Of a stretch of 64,000 nucleotides of DNA, positions 50,128 through 59,394 are shown piece by piece. Source of the stretch: Nocardia blacklockiae (GTDB lineage Bacteria > Actinomycetota > Actinomycetes > Mycobacteriales > Mycobacteriaceae). The notes under the pieces were generated by a model. That model was not told the DNA's origin, did no database searches, and was given only the letters and a program-made list of their open reading frames with translations. The stretch is taken from positions 237,939 to 301,938 of the forward strand of contig NZ_JADLRJ010000009.1 of NCBI RefSeq assembly GCF_015477355.1, in the 5' to 3' direction. Within the stretch, counting starts at the first letter, position 1. Each line of letters begins with the position of its first letter. The translations under genes and the position numbers were made by a program.

Positions 50128-51746
50128 CGGCTGCTCTCCTTCGCCGCGGTCGCGTTCGCCGAGCGGTCCCGGCCGCGAATCAGGTCGGCGGCCTTCTCGC
50201 CGATCATGACCGTGGGCGCGTTGGTGTTGCCGCGGACGATGCGCGGCATGATCGAGGCGTCGACGACGCGCAGGTTCTCCAGGCCGTGTACCCGCAGTTG
50301 CGGATCCACCACCGCCGTCTCGCCGGTGCCCATCGCGCAGGTGCCCACGGGGTGGAACAGCGTCTGGGTCCAGCGTTCGGCGTGCGCGCGCAGGGCCTGC
50401 TCGTCGGCGGGATCGGCCGGAAGGTGCGGGCACTCCAGGTATTTCGCCAAGGGCTGCTGCCGCGCGATCTCGGCGAGCTGCCGCATGCCGGCCAGCAGGG
50501 TGTCCAGGTCGCGGGCATCGGAGAAGTAGGCCGGGTCCATGTCCGGTTTCCAGCGCGGATCGGCCGAGCGCAACCGCAGGCGGCCGCGGCTGTGCACCTC
50601 GACCAGCGTCGGCCCGGCGGTGAACATCGGCGCGACGTTCTCGTGGAGTCCGTTGTCGTAGAACGCGGTCGGCGCGACGTGGTACTGCATGTCCGGTGCC
50701 TGCGCGTCGGGGCCGACGCGCGAGAAACCGCCGCCCTCACCGATATTCGAGGTCAGCGGACCGCGCCCGAAGGCCTGCCACTGACCCAGCCGCAGCGGCG
50801 TCTCGAACTGCGCCAGATCCGAGGTGCCGCGGGTGCGCCAGAGCATCGGCGTGGCGGGATGGTCGTGCAGGTTCTCGCCGACGCCGGGCAGGTCCGCCAC
50901 CACGTCGATGCCGGTCTCGCGCAGGTGCGCGGCCGGGCCGACCCCCGAAAGCAGCAGCAGCTGCGGCGAATTCACCGCGCCGCCGGACAGCAGCACCTCG
51001 GCGTCGGCGTACGCGGTGTGCTCGGCGCCCGCCCGCAGATAGGTGACGCCGATCGCGCGGGTGCCGTCGAACACGATCCGGGTGGCGAGCGAGTCGGTGC
51101 GCACGGTCAGGTTGGGCCGCGACAGCGCCGGGCGCAGATAGCCGTCGGCCGTCGACCAGCGGCGGCCGTTGCGGTGAGTGACCTGGTAGCGGCCCACGCC
51201 GTCCTGGGACGCGCCGTTGAAGTCGTCGGTGCGCGGCAGGCCCGCGGCGACCGCCGCCTCGATCCAGGCGTCGGTGAGTTCGTGGGTGTAGCGGCGGTTC
51301 TCCACGTGCAGCGGTCCGGCGCCGCCGTGGTACGGCGAGCGCAGGCCCGTATTGGTCTCCGCGCGAACGAAATACGGCAGCACCTCCTCGTAACTCCAGC
51401 CCACCGCGCCGAAGTCGCGCCGCCAGCCGTCGTAGTCGGCCGGGTTGCCGCGGATGTAGATCATCGCGTTCATCGACGAACAGCCGCCGAGCCCCTTCAT
51501 CCGCGGCCAGTACGCCCGCCGCCCGCCCAGATACTTCTGCGGCGTCGTCTCGTACCGCCAGTCCCACCGCGTCCCCAGCAACGTCCCCCACGCCGCCGGT
51601 ATCCGAATCTCCTCGGCATCATCGACCGGTCCCGCCTCCAGCAGCAGCACCGAAACCGCCGCATCCTCGGTCAGCCGATGCGCGAGCACACACCCCGCGC
51701 TCCCGGCCCCCACCACCACGTAATCGAACGATTCCCGGCCGGTCAT
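50124..51746 (-). CDS. GMC-family FAD alcohol oxidoreductase (choline dehydrogenase-like)
   Basis: 540 residues. FAD motif VVGAGSAGCVLA, GMC signature around GLGGCSSMNAMIYIRG, second signature GAVNSPQLLLLSGVGP, and the catalytic His in LFHPVGTCAMG with a partner Asn in GNTNAPT. It oxidises an alcohol to an aldehyde; with the coupled aldehyde dehydrogenase it resembles BetA/BetB-type pairs or polyethylene glycol/alkanol degradation pairs. No betaine regulator is nearby, so the substrate is left open. Confidence 0.92.
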   Translation of the reverse strand: MTGRESFDYVVVGAGSAGCVLAHRLTEDAAVSVLLLEAGPVDDAEEIRIPAAWGTLLGTRWDWRYETTPQKYLGGRRAYWPRMKGLGGCSSMNAMIYIRGNPADYDGWRRDFGAVGWSYEEVLPYFVRAETNTGLRSPYHGGAGPLHVENRRYTHELTDAWIEAAVAAGLPRTDDFNGASQDGVGRYQVTHRNGRRWSTADGYLRPALSRPNLTVRTDSLATRIVFDGTRAIGVTYLRAGAEHTAYADAEVLLSGGAVNSPQLLLLSGVGPAAHLRETGIDVVADLPGVGENLHDHPATPMLWRTRGTSDLAQFETPLRLGQWQAFGRGPLTSNIGEGGGFSRVGPDAQAPDMQYHVAPTAFYDNGLHENVAPMFTAGPTLVEVHSRGRLRLRSADPRWKPDMDPAYFSDARDLDTLLAGMRQLAEIARQQPLAKYLECPHLPADPADEQALRAHAERWTQTLFHPVGTCAMGTGETAVVDPQLRVHGLENLRVVDASIMPRIVRGNTNAPTVMIGEKAADLIRGRDRSANATAAKESSR

Positions 51747-51836
51747 CCCGTCCTCCTGTCAAGCAGCGAACGCCCCATTGTCACGCCCCACCCACCCCCA
51801 CCGTTCCGATTCGCCCGATCCCACCCCGCGTCGCGG

Positions 51837-54107
51837 TCAGGTGGGGTCTATGAGGGTGTGGGTGGTGCCGTGGTGGTCTATTTCTATGCGGCGTAGTTCG
51901 GTGGGGGCGTCGATGAGGATGGTGGCGAGGACGGGGCGGGCGGGTGGGAGGATGCGGACGGTGACGGCGCCGGCGTTGGCCTTGTCGAGTTGCTGGGCTA
52001 CCTCGGTGAGGACGGCGGCCACGGCGGTGTCGGGGGCGTCGGCGAGGCCGCCGTCGTCGAGCAGCAGGACCTCCACGCCGCGGCTGCGGGCGCCGCGGGT
52101 GGCGGCGGCCAGGGCGGCGGTGGTGAGGGCGGGGGCGCGCAGGCCGTCGCGCAGTTCGGCTTCCAGCAGGCGGGATTCGTAGCGTTCGGTGTCGGTGAGG
52201 CCGTCGCCGGCGGCGATGCGTTCGAGCATCGGGCGGGCGCGGTCGTCGAGCCGCTCCAGCTGGCGGGCGCGTTCCTCGCCCTGCGCGCGCAGCGTGGCCC
52301 GGGCCGCGGCACCCGACGCGGACTCGTCGGCGAGGCGGCGCAGCGCGCCCAGGGTGGAACGGGCGATCGCCGCTATGAGGATGCCGGTGACGACGATGAT
52401 GAGCGGCGTCATCGACATCGAGATGCCCTGGGTCCCGAGCCCGATGTCGAACATCGCGACGAGCGTCGTCGCGACGATCCCGGCCACGGCGAACCCGCTG
52501 CGCCCGCGGACCGCCAGGAAGCACAGCACCACCGAGGTGGCGTAGACCGTCCAGACGAACTCGTGCACCCGCGCCGCGTCCACGTGGTGGTAGGCGATCC
52601 CGGTGGACAGCGGCCCGGCGGCCGCCACCGCCGCCGCGAGCAGCCGCGGGAAGGGTTCGGTGTCCACGGCCAGCGTAACCACCGCCGCGGCCCCGATCAC
52701 GGTGTACGCCACCAGGATCGCGCCCCGGTGGTCCGGGAAGGCCCGCAGATTCGACACCGAGATCGAGGCGATGGTCGCCAGCAGCACGGCCGTCACGAGC
52801 GCGCCCTGCCGGCCCCGCAACCCGAGCAGGCCGCGCAGATCCCAGCGTTCCGCCGCCGTCGCGCCGGAGGTCTCGGGGCCCGGATCCGGTTCCCGCTCAC
52901 CGGTGCTCGGATGCACCCACACCAGCGTGACCGTCGTCCCCTGGCCCGGCGCGGATTCCACGAACGCCGCGCCGCCGGGCAGATCGGCCATCCGCGCGAG
53001 AATGCTGCGCCGCACCCCGAGCCGGTGCGCGGGCACCTCCTCGGTGTCGAAACCCGCGCCGTCGTCCCGCATTTCGACCCGCAGCGCACCCGTGCCGACG
53101 GTGACGGTGACCTCGCGGTGCACCCGCCGCCCGACCCCGCCGCCGTGCCGCAGGCTGTTGCGCACCGCCTCGGCCAGCGCCGCGGCGATGGTGTCGCCGA
53201 CGTCGGCGGGCACCCGCAGCCGCGCGAAGCCGGTGAGCCGCTTGGACCGGAACGCGATGCCGGGGTTGACCGCCGACACCGTCGCGCGCAGCATCCCGAT
53301 CGCGCGCACCGCGTCCAGGTCGCCGCGCTCGTCGATGCGCCGGAATTCGTCGAACCGGCCCAGCGTGCGGCGGGCCAGGCGGCCCAGCGCGGCGGCGTCG
53401 CGCCCGCGCGAGGCGTCCAGCAGCGTGGACATCACGTCGTCGTGGATGATCGCCGAGAACCGCGCGCGCTCACGGCTTTTCGCGTCGGCGGCGGCCACCT
53501 GGGCGGCGTCGCGCTCGGCACGCGCGGACTCCTCGTCGAGGGTGGCCGCCGCCCGCAGCACGGTGACCAGGCCCCAGGTGAGCAGCCCCGCGATCCCGAA
53601 GTTGCGGCTGAAGTCCAGCAGCAGCGGCAACGCCCGCACGCCGCCCTGGAGCAGGCCGTTGGCCGCCGCGCTCCCGGCCACGACCAGCACCAGCGCCACG
53701 GCCGCCACCCGCGGCCGCCACACCAGCGCACCGGCGGCGGCCCCGGGCGCCGCGGTGCGCAGCAGCCAGAACGGGTCGTCGCGCAGTTCGGGGTGGCGAA
53801 CGGCCAACGGCAGCAACACGATCGCGATCAGCATGGCGGCCGCGACCCCGCCGCACATGCCGCGCACCACCCGCAGCGGCGCCACGAACGCCAGTACCGC
53901 CAGCGCGAGGCAGCTCCCGAACACCACGGCCGCGGCCAGCGGCGTCCACCACCACGCCAGGAACCGGGCCTGCTGCCACGCCTCCCGGGCCACCGCCGGC
54001 CCGAGCAGCACGCCGACCGCGCCGACGAGCAGCGCCGCCGAGCGGGTGATCCGCGCCGTCGCCGGACCCACTCGCGCACCGGCGAATTCGGTCGGGGCAG
54101 CGGTCAC
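51837..54107 (-). CDS. Sensor histidine kinase-like protein with two membrane-plus-kinase modules
   Basis: 756 residues. Module one: about five membrane helices (20-180), a coiled segment, a HisKA_3-like dimerisation helix with His222 in IIHDDVMSTLL, and a HATPase domain (Asn317 in EAVRNSLRHGG, DDGAGFD, PGQGTTVTL). Module two (about 400-756): again several membrane helices, a coiled segment (RAQGEERARQLERLDDRARP) and a C-terminal domain shaped like dimerisation helix plus ATPase but without recognisable His or N/G boxes. It follows the P450 stop by 13 bp on the same strand. No response regulator is adjacent. Start GTG 54107; GTG 54143 overlaps the P450. Confidence 0.8.
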   Translation of the reverse strand: MTAAPTEFAGARVGPATARITRSAALLVGAVGVLLGPAVAREAWQQARFLAWWWTPLAAAVVFGSCLALAVLAFVAPLRVVRGMCGGVAAAMLIAIVLLPLAVRHPELRDDPFWLLRTAAPGAAAGALVWRPRVAAVALVLVVAGSAAANGLLQGGVRALPLLLDFSRNFGIAGLLTWGLVTVLRAAATLDEESARAERDAAQVAAADAKSRERARFSAIIHDDVMSTLLDASRGRDAAALGRLARRTLGRFDEFRRIDERGDLDAVRAIGMLRATVSAVNPGIAFRSKRLTGFARLRVPADVGDTIAAALAEAVRNSLRHGGGVGRRVHREVTVTVGTGALRVEMRDDGAGFDTEEVPAHRLGVRRSILARMADLPGGAAFVESAPGQGTTVTLVWVHPSTGEREPDPGPETSGATAAERWDLRGLLGLRGRQGALVTAVLLATIASISVSNLRAFPDHRGAILVAYTVIGAAAVVTLAVDTEPFPRLLAAAVAAAGPLSTGIAYHHVDAARVHEFVWTVYATSVVLCFLAVRGRSGFAVAGIVATTLVAMFDIGLGTQGISMSMTPLIIVVTGILIAAIARSTLGALRRLADESASGAAARATLRAQGEERARQLERLDDRARPMLERIAAGDGLTDTERYESRLLEAELRDGLRAPALTTAALAAATRGARSRGVEVLLLDDGGLADAPDTAVAAVLTEVAQQLDKANAGAVTVRILPPARPVLATILIDAPTELRRIEIDHHGTTHTLIDPT

Positions 54108-54120
54108 GGCGCCATCCGGG

Positions 54121-55500
54121 TCAGACGCATGCGGGCGAACCACCCACCGGTATCTCGTCGCGCGTCTCGTACACCGCGTACGCGCGGTCGCGCGGGCGCA
54201 GATTGGTCTGCAGGTGCGGCCGCACCGACTCGCCGTCGTGCAGGCGCAACGTGCCCGAGTTCAGCAGCGCGGCCGTGAAGACCTGCCCCTCCAGCAGCGC
54301 CAGCGCGGACCCGACGCAGACGTGCCGGCCCGCGCCGAACGGCAGGTAGGCGTGCCGCGGCAGTTTCCGGTCGGGCGCGAAGCGCTCGGGATCGAACACC
54401 AGCGGCCGCGGATACCACTCGGGCGAGCGGTGCATCACGTACGGGGCGACGAACACGACCGTGCCGCGGCGCACGTGACAGCCGCCGATCGTGGTGTCGC
54501 GCACCGCTTGTCGCAGGAAGGCCGGGGCCGGCGAGTACAGCCGCATGGTCTCCTTGAACACCTGCAGGCAGTACGGCAGGTTCGGCAGGTCCGCGGCGGT
54601 CGGCAACCGCCCGCCGAGCACGCGGTCGACCTCGGCGCGCGCCTGCTCGGCCACGTCGGGATGCCGCGACAGCGCGTAGGCGGTCCAGAACTGGGCGTCG
54701 GAGGAGGTCTCGATGCCGGAGGCCCACAGGTTGATGGTCTCGTCCACGAGCTGGTCGAAGTCCATCGCACCGGCGTCGTCGCGCGCCTCGACCAGGGCCT
54801 GCAGGATGTCGTTCCCGGTCTCGGCGCCGCTGCGGCGCGCCCGCACCAGCTCGCCGACCCGGCCGCGGATGTAGGCGATGTCGCGCACGAAGGCGCGATT
54901 GCGCCGGGTCGGGACGAACAGCGGCGCCACGATCGGGCGGCTCAGTAAACGGATCTCCCAGTCGAAGATCCGGGTGATCGCCGCGAGCGCCTCCTCGTCG
55001 TCGGCCAGCGCCTCGCCCGCGAACAGTTCGCCCATGATGTCGTGGGTCAGGCGCTGCATGGCCGCGAGCGCGTCGAACCGCCCGGCCGCCGACCACCGGT
55101 TCAGGTGGGCGTGCACGTGGGCGGCGACGGCGTCGACGTAGGCGGTCATCCGGCGCGGGGTGAACAGCGGCCCGATCAGCCCGCGCTGGCGCTGATGCAG
55201 GTCCCCCTCCGAGACGACCAGGCCGTTGCGCAACGCCGGCCACAACCCCAGCACCATCGCGCGGGCGCGGCCGAAGTCGGCGGCGTTACCGACGAGCACC
55301 TCGTGGATCGGGTCCGGCGCGGCCACCAGGACCGCGCGGGCCGGGCCGATCCGGAATTCCGTGATCGGCCCGCATTCGGCCGCGAGCCGCTGCATCACGG
55401 CCAGCGGGTCGCGCATCATGGTGACCAGTTCGCCGAACGGCGCGAAGCGGCTGCTGCGTGGCGGGTGCGCCGCGGGTACGGCGCTGCTCCGGTCCATCAT
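54121..55500 (-). CDS. Cytochrome P450 (CYP102/CYP4-like clan)
   Basis: 459 residues. I-helix WASGIETSSD, K-helix ETMR (ExxR intact), PERF domain FDPERFAP, haem loop PFGAGRHVCVG. The long form and PERF motif resemble self-sufficient or eukaryote-like P450s of fatty-acid hydroxylase type, though no reductase domain is fused. ATG 55500 has GGGAGGA. Twin TGATCATC boxes lie 110-138 bp upstream. Gene order puts it at the head of a transcript including the sensor kinase. Confidence 0.9.
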   Translation of the reverse strand: MMDRSSAVPAAHPPRSSRFAPFGELVTMMRDPLAVMQRLAAECGPITEFRIGPARAVLVAAPDPIHEVLVGNAADFGRARAMVLGLWPALRNGLVVSEGDLHQRQRGLIGPLFTPRRMTAYVDAVAAHVHAHLNRWSAAGRFDALAAMQRLTHDIMGELFAGEALADDEEALAAITRIFDWEIRLLSRPIVAPLFVPTRRNRAFVRDIAYIRGRVGELVRARRSGAETGNDILQALVEARDDAGAMDFDQLVDETINLWASGIETSSDAQFWTAYALSRHPDVAEQARAEVDRVLGGRLPTAADLPNLPYCLQVFKETMRLYSPAPAFLRQAVRDTTIGGCHVRRGTVVFVAPYVMHRSPEWYPRPLVFDPERFAPDRKLPRHAYLPFGAGRHVCVGSALALLEGQVFTAALLNSGTLRLHDGESVRPHLQTNLRPRDRAYAVYETRDEIPVGGSPACV

Positions 55501-55609
55501 CGACAATCCTCCCGTGTTGTCGGTGTACCCAGCACCGCATCCGCCCCGAAAGCCGTGCCGGCCGGTGATCGCCGTCCTCTCGACGAAACTCCGGCCGGCG
55601 TGCGAGTGC

Positions 55610-55638
55610 TGATCATCTGCCCCCGAGCATTGATCATC
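55610..55638. promoter_or_regulatory. Twin TGATCATC operator-like boxes
   Basis: TGATCATC at 55610-55617 and again at 55631-55638, 21 bp start to start (two helical turns), each containing the palindrome TGATCA. They lie between the divergent P450 (55500) and the secreted propeller gene (55735) and could bind a dimeric repressor or activator cooperatively. Confidence 0.45.
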
Positions 55639-55734
55639 GACCAGTCTGACCGCGCGTGGCAGGGCTGCGAAGACCCGAGATGTGGGGGCGTGCCGGGTGA
55701 CCGGCGGCAACGCGGCCGCGTTAATCTCCCGGGC

Positions 55735-57180
55735 ATGCGAGTGCGGGGATGGAAGCGGTTCGCGATTCTGCTCGCGGCGGTCGCCGTCACGGCCGGATCG
55801 GCCTGCGGCGGTGCCCTTGCCGAGGACTTCGGCCCGCAGCCGCCGCACGATCGGCTCGGCCCGCCGGGGACCGCGACGATGCACGGCGACGCCGAGGCCT
55901 CGGACACCACCCCGCATCCCGGTCCCGGAATCGGCCCGGTCCGAGCCCGTTTCGTCGAGCTGGGCGCGGCCTGCCCGACCATCCTGATCGGCGCGGACGC
56001 GATGCCCCAGGCGCTGTGCACCGACATCGCCACCCGCGCGCCGGTGCTGTACCTGCTCGATCCGGCCACTGGCGACCCGGTGGCGTCGCTGCGTCTGGGC
56101 GCGGGCGGCCTGCTCGGCGGCGTCTACGGATACCTCGACGCCGCAGGGGATTTCGTGGCCGCGACCGGTGGCGACGCCATCACCTGGATCGGTCACGACC
56201 GAGCGCCCGACGGCGCCTGGCGACTGTTCGCCCGCCGCACGGTCTCGGTGGCGGACGCGGTCACCCGGCCGTGCGGCGCGCCCGGCTGCGACGCGCTGGA
56301 ATCGCTGGTCCCGGACCGGAACGGCCGGATCTGGTTCGCCACCGAGCACGGCCGAGCCGGTTACCTCGACCCGGAAACCGAAGCGACGCAGGCGATCACG
56401 TTGGACGGCCCGGTCGCCAACAGCATCGCCGCCGCCGCGTCCGGAGTAGCGGTCGCTTCCGACCGCGCCCTGTATCTGATCCGGGCGGACGGAACCGGTG
56501 TGCCGCAGGTGATCTGGAGCCGGGCCTACGATCGCGGGCCGGCCCGCAAGCCGGGACAGCTCGCCTGGGGGACCGGTGCCACCCCGACGTTCTTCGGCCC
56601 GCGCACGGGCGCGGACTACGTGACGATCACCGACAACGCCGTCCCCCAGGAGCATCTGCTGGTGTTCGACGCCGCGACGGGCCGCGAGGTGTGCTCGGTT
56701 GCGGTGCTGCCGCCGGGCGCGAGCGGGACGGAGAACTCGCCGATCGGCGCGGGCAGCAGCGTCTTCGTGGCGAGCACCTACGGCTATCCGTACCCCGCCG
56801 GCGCCAGCGGACCCAGCGAGCCGCCCGCGGCCGCCTTCACCGGCGGCATGGCCCGCGTCGACATCGATCCGTCGGGGTCGGGTTGCGCGGTGCGCTGGAC
56901 CGGCGACGTCGCGTCGGCGGCCGTACCGCGACTGTCGCGAGCCGACGGCAACATCTACACCGTCGACCGCCGCACCGCACTGCCCGGCGGCACCACCACG
57001 CCTGCGGACTCGTTCGGCTACACGGTGATCGACGCCGCGACCGGGGCCGTGCGGACCCGGCAGGAGATCGGCGTCGGCATGCTCGTCGACACCCTTCAGA
57101 TGGTCGGCTCGATCGCCCCCGACGGCACCCAGTACCAGGGCACCACCACCGGTCTGTTCCGCATCGCGGCGGCGACGTGA
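55735..57180 (+). CDS. Exported beta-propeller-like protein
   Basis: 481 residues. N-terminal export signal (RVRGWKRFAILLAAVAVTAG) with a Cys in AGSACGG that could be lipidated, although the -3 residue is not standard. The mature part is repeating beta structure with PQQ/NHL-like blades (VLYLLDPATGDPVASLRLG, RIWFATEHGRAGYLDPET, LLVFDAATGREVCSVAV, YTVIDAATGAVRTRQEI). No catalytic motif is seen; extracytoplasmic binding or sensing is likely. Divergent from the P450. Confidence 0.75.
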   Translation: MRVRGWKRFAILLAAVAVTAGSACGGALAEDFGPQPPHDRLGPPGTATMHGDAEASDTTPHPGPGIGPVRARFVELGAACPTILIGADAMPQALCTDIATRAPVLYLLDPATGDPVASLRLGAGGLLGGVYGYLDAAGDFVAATGGDAITWIGHDRAPDGAWRLFARRTVSVADAVTRPCGAPGCDALESLVPDRNGRIWFATEHGRAGYLDPETEATQAITLDGPVANSIAAAASGVAVASDRALYLIRADGTGVPQVIWSRAYDRGPARKPGQLAWGTGATPTFFGPRTGADYVTITDNAVPQEHLLVFDAATGREVCSVAVLPPGASGTENSPIGAGSSVFVASTYGYPYPAGASGPSEPPAAAFTGGMARVDIDPSGSGCAVRWTGDVASAAVPRLSRADGNIYTVDRRTALPGGTTTPADSFGYTVIDAATGAVRTRQEIGVGMLVDTLQMVGSIAPDGTQYQGTTTGLFRIAAAT

Positions 57181-57331
57181 CCGGCGATTCCGCGTCGCGC
57201 GGACAGTCTTCGCCCGGTCACCGTGCCCGGCCGACCACGAGCGCCGCCGCCGGCACCCGGGGCGGCCGAACATCGGCGCCGCGGCGTTCTGCGATGCCTG
57301 CCCGGCCGTCCCTGCCGGGACCGCGGGTGAC

Positions 57332-57922
57332 TCAGACCTGGGCGGGCGTGTGCTTGGCGGCCCCGCGCACCTGGAAGGCATAGATGAAATCGACGATGCC
57401 CATGACGATCAGCCACCACCCGGCCACCAGGGTCAGCGTGACGATCGAGCTGATCGGCCACACCACCAGCACGATGCCGCCGATCAGCAGCACGATGCCG
57501 TAGAAGATCGCCCAGCCGCGCCCCGGCACGCCCGACGGCACCTCCGCGCCGCCGATAAGCACCGCGATCCCGCGGAACAGCCAGCTGATGCCGATCCACA
57601 GCGCCAGCAGCACGATCGCGTCGCCGATGTGCCGGAAACTGAAGAACGCCAGGATGAACGCCAGGGCGCCGCTGAGGATGGACAGCATTCGCATACCGGT
57701 GCCGACGTGCGGACCGAAGGCCGCCACCAGCTGGAAGATCCCGGAGACCAGCAGATAGATGCCGAACAGAATGCCGGCGACCACGAGCGTCGGCCCGGGC
57801 CAGACCAGCACGATGATGCCGACGACCACCGACAGCACGCCGATGAGGGCGAGCGACTGCCACGCGCCACGGGCCAGTTGATGCAGCGGCCCTTCGAAAA
57901 CTCCTTCTTTGCTGGGTGTCAT
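57332..57922 (-). CDS. HdeD/DUF308-family membrane protein
   Basis: 196 residues with six membrane helices in three repeated pairs (VLSVVVGIIVLVWPGPTL, GIVLLIGGIVLVVWPISSI), the pattern of HdeD acid-resistance-type proteins. Molecular role is unknown; the family is stress-linked. ATG 57922. Its promoter region contains a 14-bp box identical to that at the mymA-like operon, and the VirS-like regulator gene lies just upstream on the same strand. Confidence 0.88.
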   Translation of the reverse strand: MTPSKEGVFEGPLHQLARGAWQSLALIGVLSVVVGIIVLVWPGPTLVVAGILFGIYLLVSGIFQLVAAFGPHVGTGMRMLSILSGALAFILAFFSFRHIGDAIVLLALWIGISWLFRGIAVLIGGAEVPSGVPGRGWAIFYGIVLLIGGIVLVVWPISSIVTLTLVAGWWLIVMGIVDFIYAFQVRGAAKHTPAQV

Positions 57923-57945
57923 CTGGGCAGGATAAGTCCAGAACA

Positions 57946-57959
57946 GTCAATAGCACATT
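57946..57959 (-). promoter_or_regulatory. AraC-type box shared with the mymA-like operon
   Basis: Minus-strand AATGTGCTATTGAC, 24 bp upstream of the HdeD-like start, with TTGACT (57945-57950) as a possible -35 inside it. Exact copy of 18398-18411. Confidence 0.4.
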
Positions 57960-58011
57960 ATTAGCCAGTCTCGAACTCATTACGGTGGCCGGGAATTTGC
58001 CGGCGGCCGTG

Positions 58012-59043
58012 CTATACCCGCGCGATGGCGCGTCCGCGGTGTACGCGCGCGAAATGGCCCGGCGGCTGGCCCTTCCAGGAGCGGAAGGCGGAGGTGAAGG
58101 CGGACACGCTGGAGTAGCCGAGCCGGTCCGCGACGTTCTCCACGGTCAGTCCGGCCACGAGTAGTTCCTCGGCGAGCATGCCCACGGTCTCGTTGCTGAG
58201 TTCGCGGAAGGTGGTGCCCTCGTCGGCGAGCCGGCGGCGCAGGGTGCGCACGCTGACATCGAGATCGGCGGCGACGCGGGCCTGGTCGGTCACGCCGCCG
58301 TGGCGGATCAGCAGTTCGCGCACCTTGCCGCTCACGCCCCCGCGGCTGCGGCGGCGCTGCATGATGTCCGCGCACTGCTGCTCGTAGAAGCGCGCCGTCG
58401 CCGCATTCGCCTGTGGCAGAGCGACATCCAGTGTGCTGCGGTGCCAGGCCATGAGCGAGCGCGGGGCGCCGAAGGTGATCTTGTCGACGCCGAGCATCGT
58501 CGCGAACATCTCGTAGACCGGGTGCGGCTCCACCGTCACCTCGACGCGCAGGGTGGGCACCCGCATCGGCACCAGGTCCTGCTGGATGGTGGCGATGGCC
58601 GAGAAGTCCCGTTCGAGGGTGAACCGGCGCAGGTCGGGCGGCACGCCGCTGTCGTCGCGGACCAGCCACAGCTCGTCGCCGTGCTCGACCAGGCCGTGCC
58701 GGGCGATGGTGAACCACAGGTCCGCGTAGCGCACGCCGATGTCGGCGGCGTGGCGCAGGGTGGGACTGCTCATCACGGCGAACCCGAGGACGCCGAAAGA
58801 CGGCGGGTGGCACAGCAACCCGGCCATCAGGCCCAGGCCGGGCTCGTTGTGCACGCCGTCGACGACGTTGCGCAACAGGGTGAGTTCCTGGTCGAGCGTG
58901 ATCTCGCCGCCCGGATCCTGCAACTGTTCTTCCCGAATCCCGCTGCCCCGCAGGATATCCGGCATGCGCAGACCGCGCGTGACCGCGTAGTCCGCCAGCA
59001 ATGCCACACCGTTGATCGATCGCACCGCCGCAGGCTCGTTCAC
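58012..59043 (-). CDS. AraC-family regulator, VirS/OruR-like
   Basis: 343 residues: N-terminal arabinose-binding-like domain of the VirS/OruR type (residues 1-200, LLADYAVTRGLRMPDILRGSGI, then GVLGFAVMSSPTLRHA) and C-terminal AraC helix-turn-helix pair (VAADLDVSVRTLRRRLADEGTTF, then VADRLGYSSVSAFTSAFRSWKGQPP). In M. tuberculosis VirS controls the mymA operon. A mymA-like operon lies 40 kb away in this window and shares a promoter box with the gene downstream of this regulator. Divergent from the degenerate aldehyde dehydrogenase. Confidence 0.9.
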   Translation of the reverse strand: MNEPAAVRSINGVALLADYAVTRGLRMPDILRGSGIREEQLQDPGGEITLDQELTLLRNVVDGVHNEPGLGLMAGLLCHPPSFGVLGFAVMSSPTLRHAADIGVRYADLWFTIARHGLVEHGDELWLVRDDSGVPPDLRRFTLERDFSAIATIQQDLVPMRVPTLRVEVTVEPHPVYEMFATMLGVDKITFGAPRSLMAWHRSTLDVALPQANAATARFYEQQCADIMQRRRSRGGVSGKVRELLIRHGGVTDQARVAADLDVSVRTLRRRLADEGTTFRELSNETVGMLAEELLVAGLTVENVADRLGYSSVSAFTSAFRSWKGQPPGHFARVHRGRAIARV

Positions 59044-59394
59044 CTACGCATCGTCGCAGAGATTTGCGCTCCGTTGGCCCGAATCCGCTGATCGATCCGA
59101 TAATGGTGTGCGCCGCAGCGGCTCCGGCGTTCGCGCCGTGCGCTCGCACGACCGGCGTGCGGGCGGCGTCGCCCCGGCGCCGCTTACTGCCCGGTAGGTT
59201 TGCTGGGAGCGGCCGATATTAGCCCGAACCTGGCCCATTGCCCGCTGGTTGCGAAATTGCCCCAGTCATACGGTTTTCGACATGCCGCACCGCAACCGGC
59301 GCATTCTTCTCCACCCGGACATTCGTCCCCTGTTGTGCCGTGCCCGCGGTGGCGGTGTGATCGTGCCGCAGTCATCACGCCCGGAGTGAGTCGA
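59044..59394. promoter_or_regulatory. 351-bp divergent promoter region, regulator vs ALDH-like gene
   Basis: No gene supported. It must contain both divergent promoters. A GATAAT at 59098-59103 resembles a plus-strand -10, and the middle (59210-59280) is relatively AT-rich. GGAGTGAG just before 59395 is the ribosome site of the ALDH-like gene. No clear dyad or copy of the 14-bp box was found. Confidence 0.35.

Noticed and set aside
55042-55734. N-terminal extension of the propeller protein running antisense to the P450
   Set aside because: The P450 on the other strand has complete motifs, and ATG 55735 starts a clean export signal.
59200-59394. Longer ALDH-like protein starting at 59200
   Set aside because: The extra 65 residues are His/Pro-rich noise; ATG 59395 has a ribosome site.
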